Shown piece after piece: positions 47,604 to 47,916 of a stretch of 47,916 bases of DNA. Position numbers and translations under genes: made by a program. Each line of letters begins with the position of its first letter. Position 1 is the stretch's first letter. The DNA comes from a virus. A model generated the notes under the pieces. The model had not been told where the DNA came from. It did no database searches and saw only the letters and a list, made by a program, of their open reading frames with translations. Where the stretch lies: IMG/VR virus record IMGVR_UViG_3300027969_005288, positions 1-47,916 of that record. One strand, given 5' to 3'.

Positions 47604-47916
47604 CTTTTGTAAAATTAGTCATGTAGTTATAGTCTGTTTCATATCCACTCGTATTTTCTACAGTATAGATATTCATATCTATCTTATAGCCAGGATTTTT
47701 ATCTATCCTATTATAAGTCCAAGCAGTATCCATCCATATAATTCTATTATTAGGGTATATAAAATAGTTACCGTTATCCATTTTAAAAAAATGACCACAT
47801 TTATGCTCAGGAGTTTCGGAAAAGTTAGTATCAATAACATTTCTGTTTTCATGAGACCAATCAAGAGTAAACATATATGTACCTGAACGTTTAACACCAC
47901 TTATCGATATTAAATC
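47590..47916 (-). CDS. C-terminal part of an unrecognised virion-region protein (cut by window edge)
   Basis: The frame is open from the stop at 47590 to the window edge, 108 codons, with no stop upstream of the internal Met at 47874. The codons before that Met read DLISISGVKRSGTY and continue smoothly into MFTLDWSHENRNV. The true start is therefore most likely outside the window. The segment is rich in Trp, Tyr and Asn (IIWMDTAWTYNRIDKNPGY), beta-looking, and lacks membrane helices. Its place before the terminase genes is where T4-like phages encode neck and tail-completion proteins, but I do not recognise the family. Confidence 0.6.
   Translation of the reverse strand, partial: DLISISGVKRSGTYMFTLDWSHENRNVIDTNFSETPEHKCGHFFKMDNGNYFIYPNNRIIWMDTAWTYNRIDKNPGYKIDMNIYTVENTSGYETDYNYMTNFTKDGEN

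Noticed and set aside
1-47916. tRNA genes
   Set aside because: The short intergenic regions were read for cloverleaf arms and CCA-type ends and none was evident; a covariance-model search could overturn this.

Overview
The window is one continuous late-to-early stretch of an AT-rich tailed-phage genome related to T4-type myoviruses. Every gene I accept lies on the minus strand, so the window is transcribed from high to low coordinates. The T4-type assignment rests on recognisable homologues of the small and large terminase subunits, tail sheath, tail tube, a gp26-type baseplate hub protein, a tape-measure protein and a two-part type II topoisomerase. Start codons are preceded by A-rich leaders with almost no Shine-Dalgarno motifs. 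That habit is typical of Bacteroidota (Flavobacteriia-like) hosts, so such a host is inferred, not shown.

Layout in transcription order. (1) 47916-33538, virion module: end of an unrecognised gene, a SET-domain protein, terminase small subunit, terminase large subunit (split by an intein and an endonuclease gene), sheath, tube, a small membrane protein, a disordered protein, gp26-like hub protein with a possible +1 frameshift extension, and tape measure. Hairpin terminators follow the sheath, the small membrane protein and the tape measure. (2) 33438-27185, DNA replication and topology: DEDDh exonuclease, topoisomerase large subunit (also split by an intein and an endonuclease gene), topoisomerase medium subunit. 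(3) 27185-19493: a two-domain glycosyltransferase, then a tightly overlapping run of KTSC protein, nucleotide kinase, dCMP hydroxymethylase-like enzyme, UDP-galactopyranose mutase, a beta-glucosyltransferase-like enzyme, another glycosyltransferase and a C5 cytosine methyltransferase. This reads as a DNA-hypermodification operon. (4) 19493-14010: RimK/RimB fusion, second ATP-grasp ligase, AAA ATPase, ECF-like sigma factor and a strong terminator. (5) 13994-1: a complete predicted GDP-colitose pathway (Gmd, ColD, ColC-like), nuclease, RNA ligase, guanylate kinase, a large glycosyltransferase with a TibC-like domain, a HicB-like orphan, a NeuD/PglD-like acyltransferase, a decayed aminotransferase, a Ser/Thr-rich collagen-like fibre, a Dps-like protein and a partial membrane protein.

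Main results. Two essential genes, terminase at its Walker A lysine and topoisomerase at its TOPRIM EGDS motif, are each broken into two separate genes carrying complementary split-intein halves. Each has a freestanding endonuclease of the same family between the halves. The terminase intein is split unusually early. A promoter motif TGAAAC-N17-TANAAW occurs five times with identical spacing, always outside the virion module. Three unrelated proteins share an N-terminus like the T4 capsid-targeting sequence, suggesting that they are packaged in the head. No rRNA, tRNA or CRISPR array was seen, and no gene-free stretch exceeds about 200 bases.
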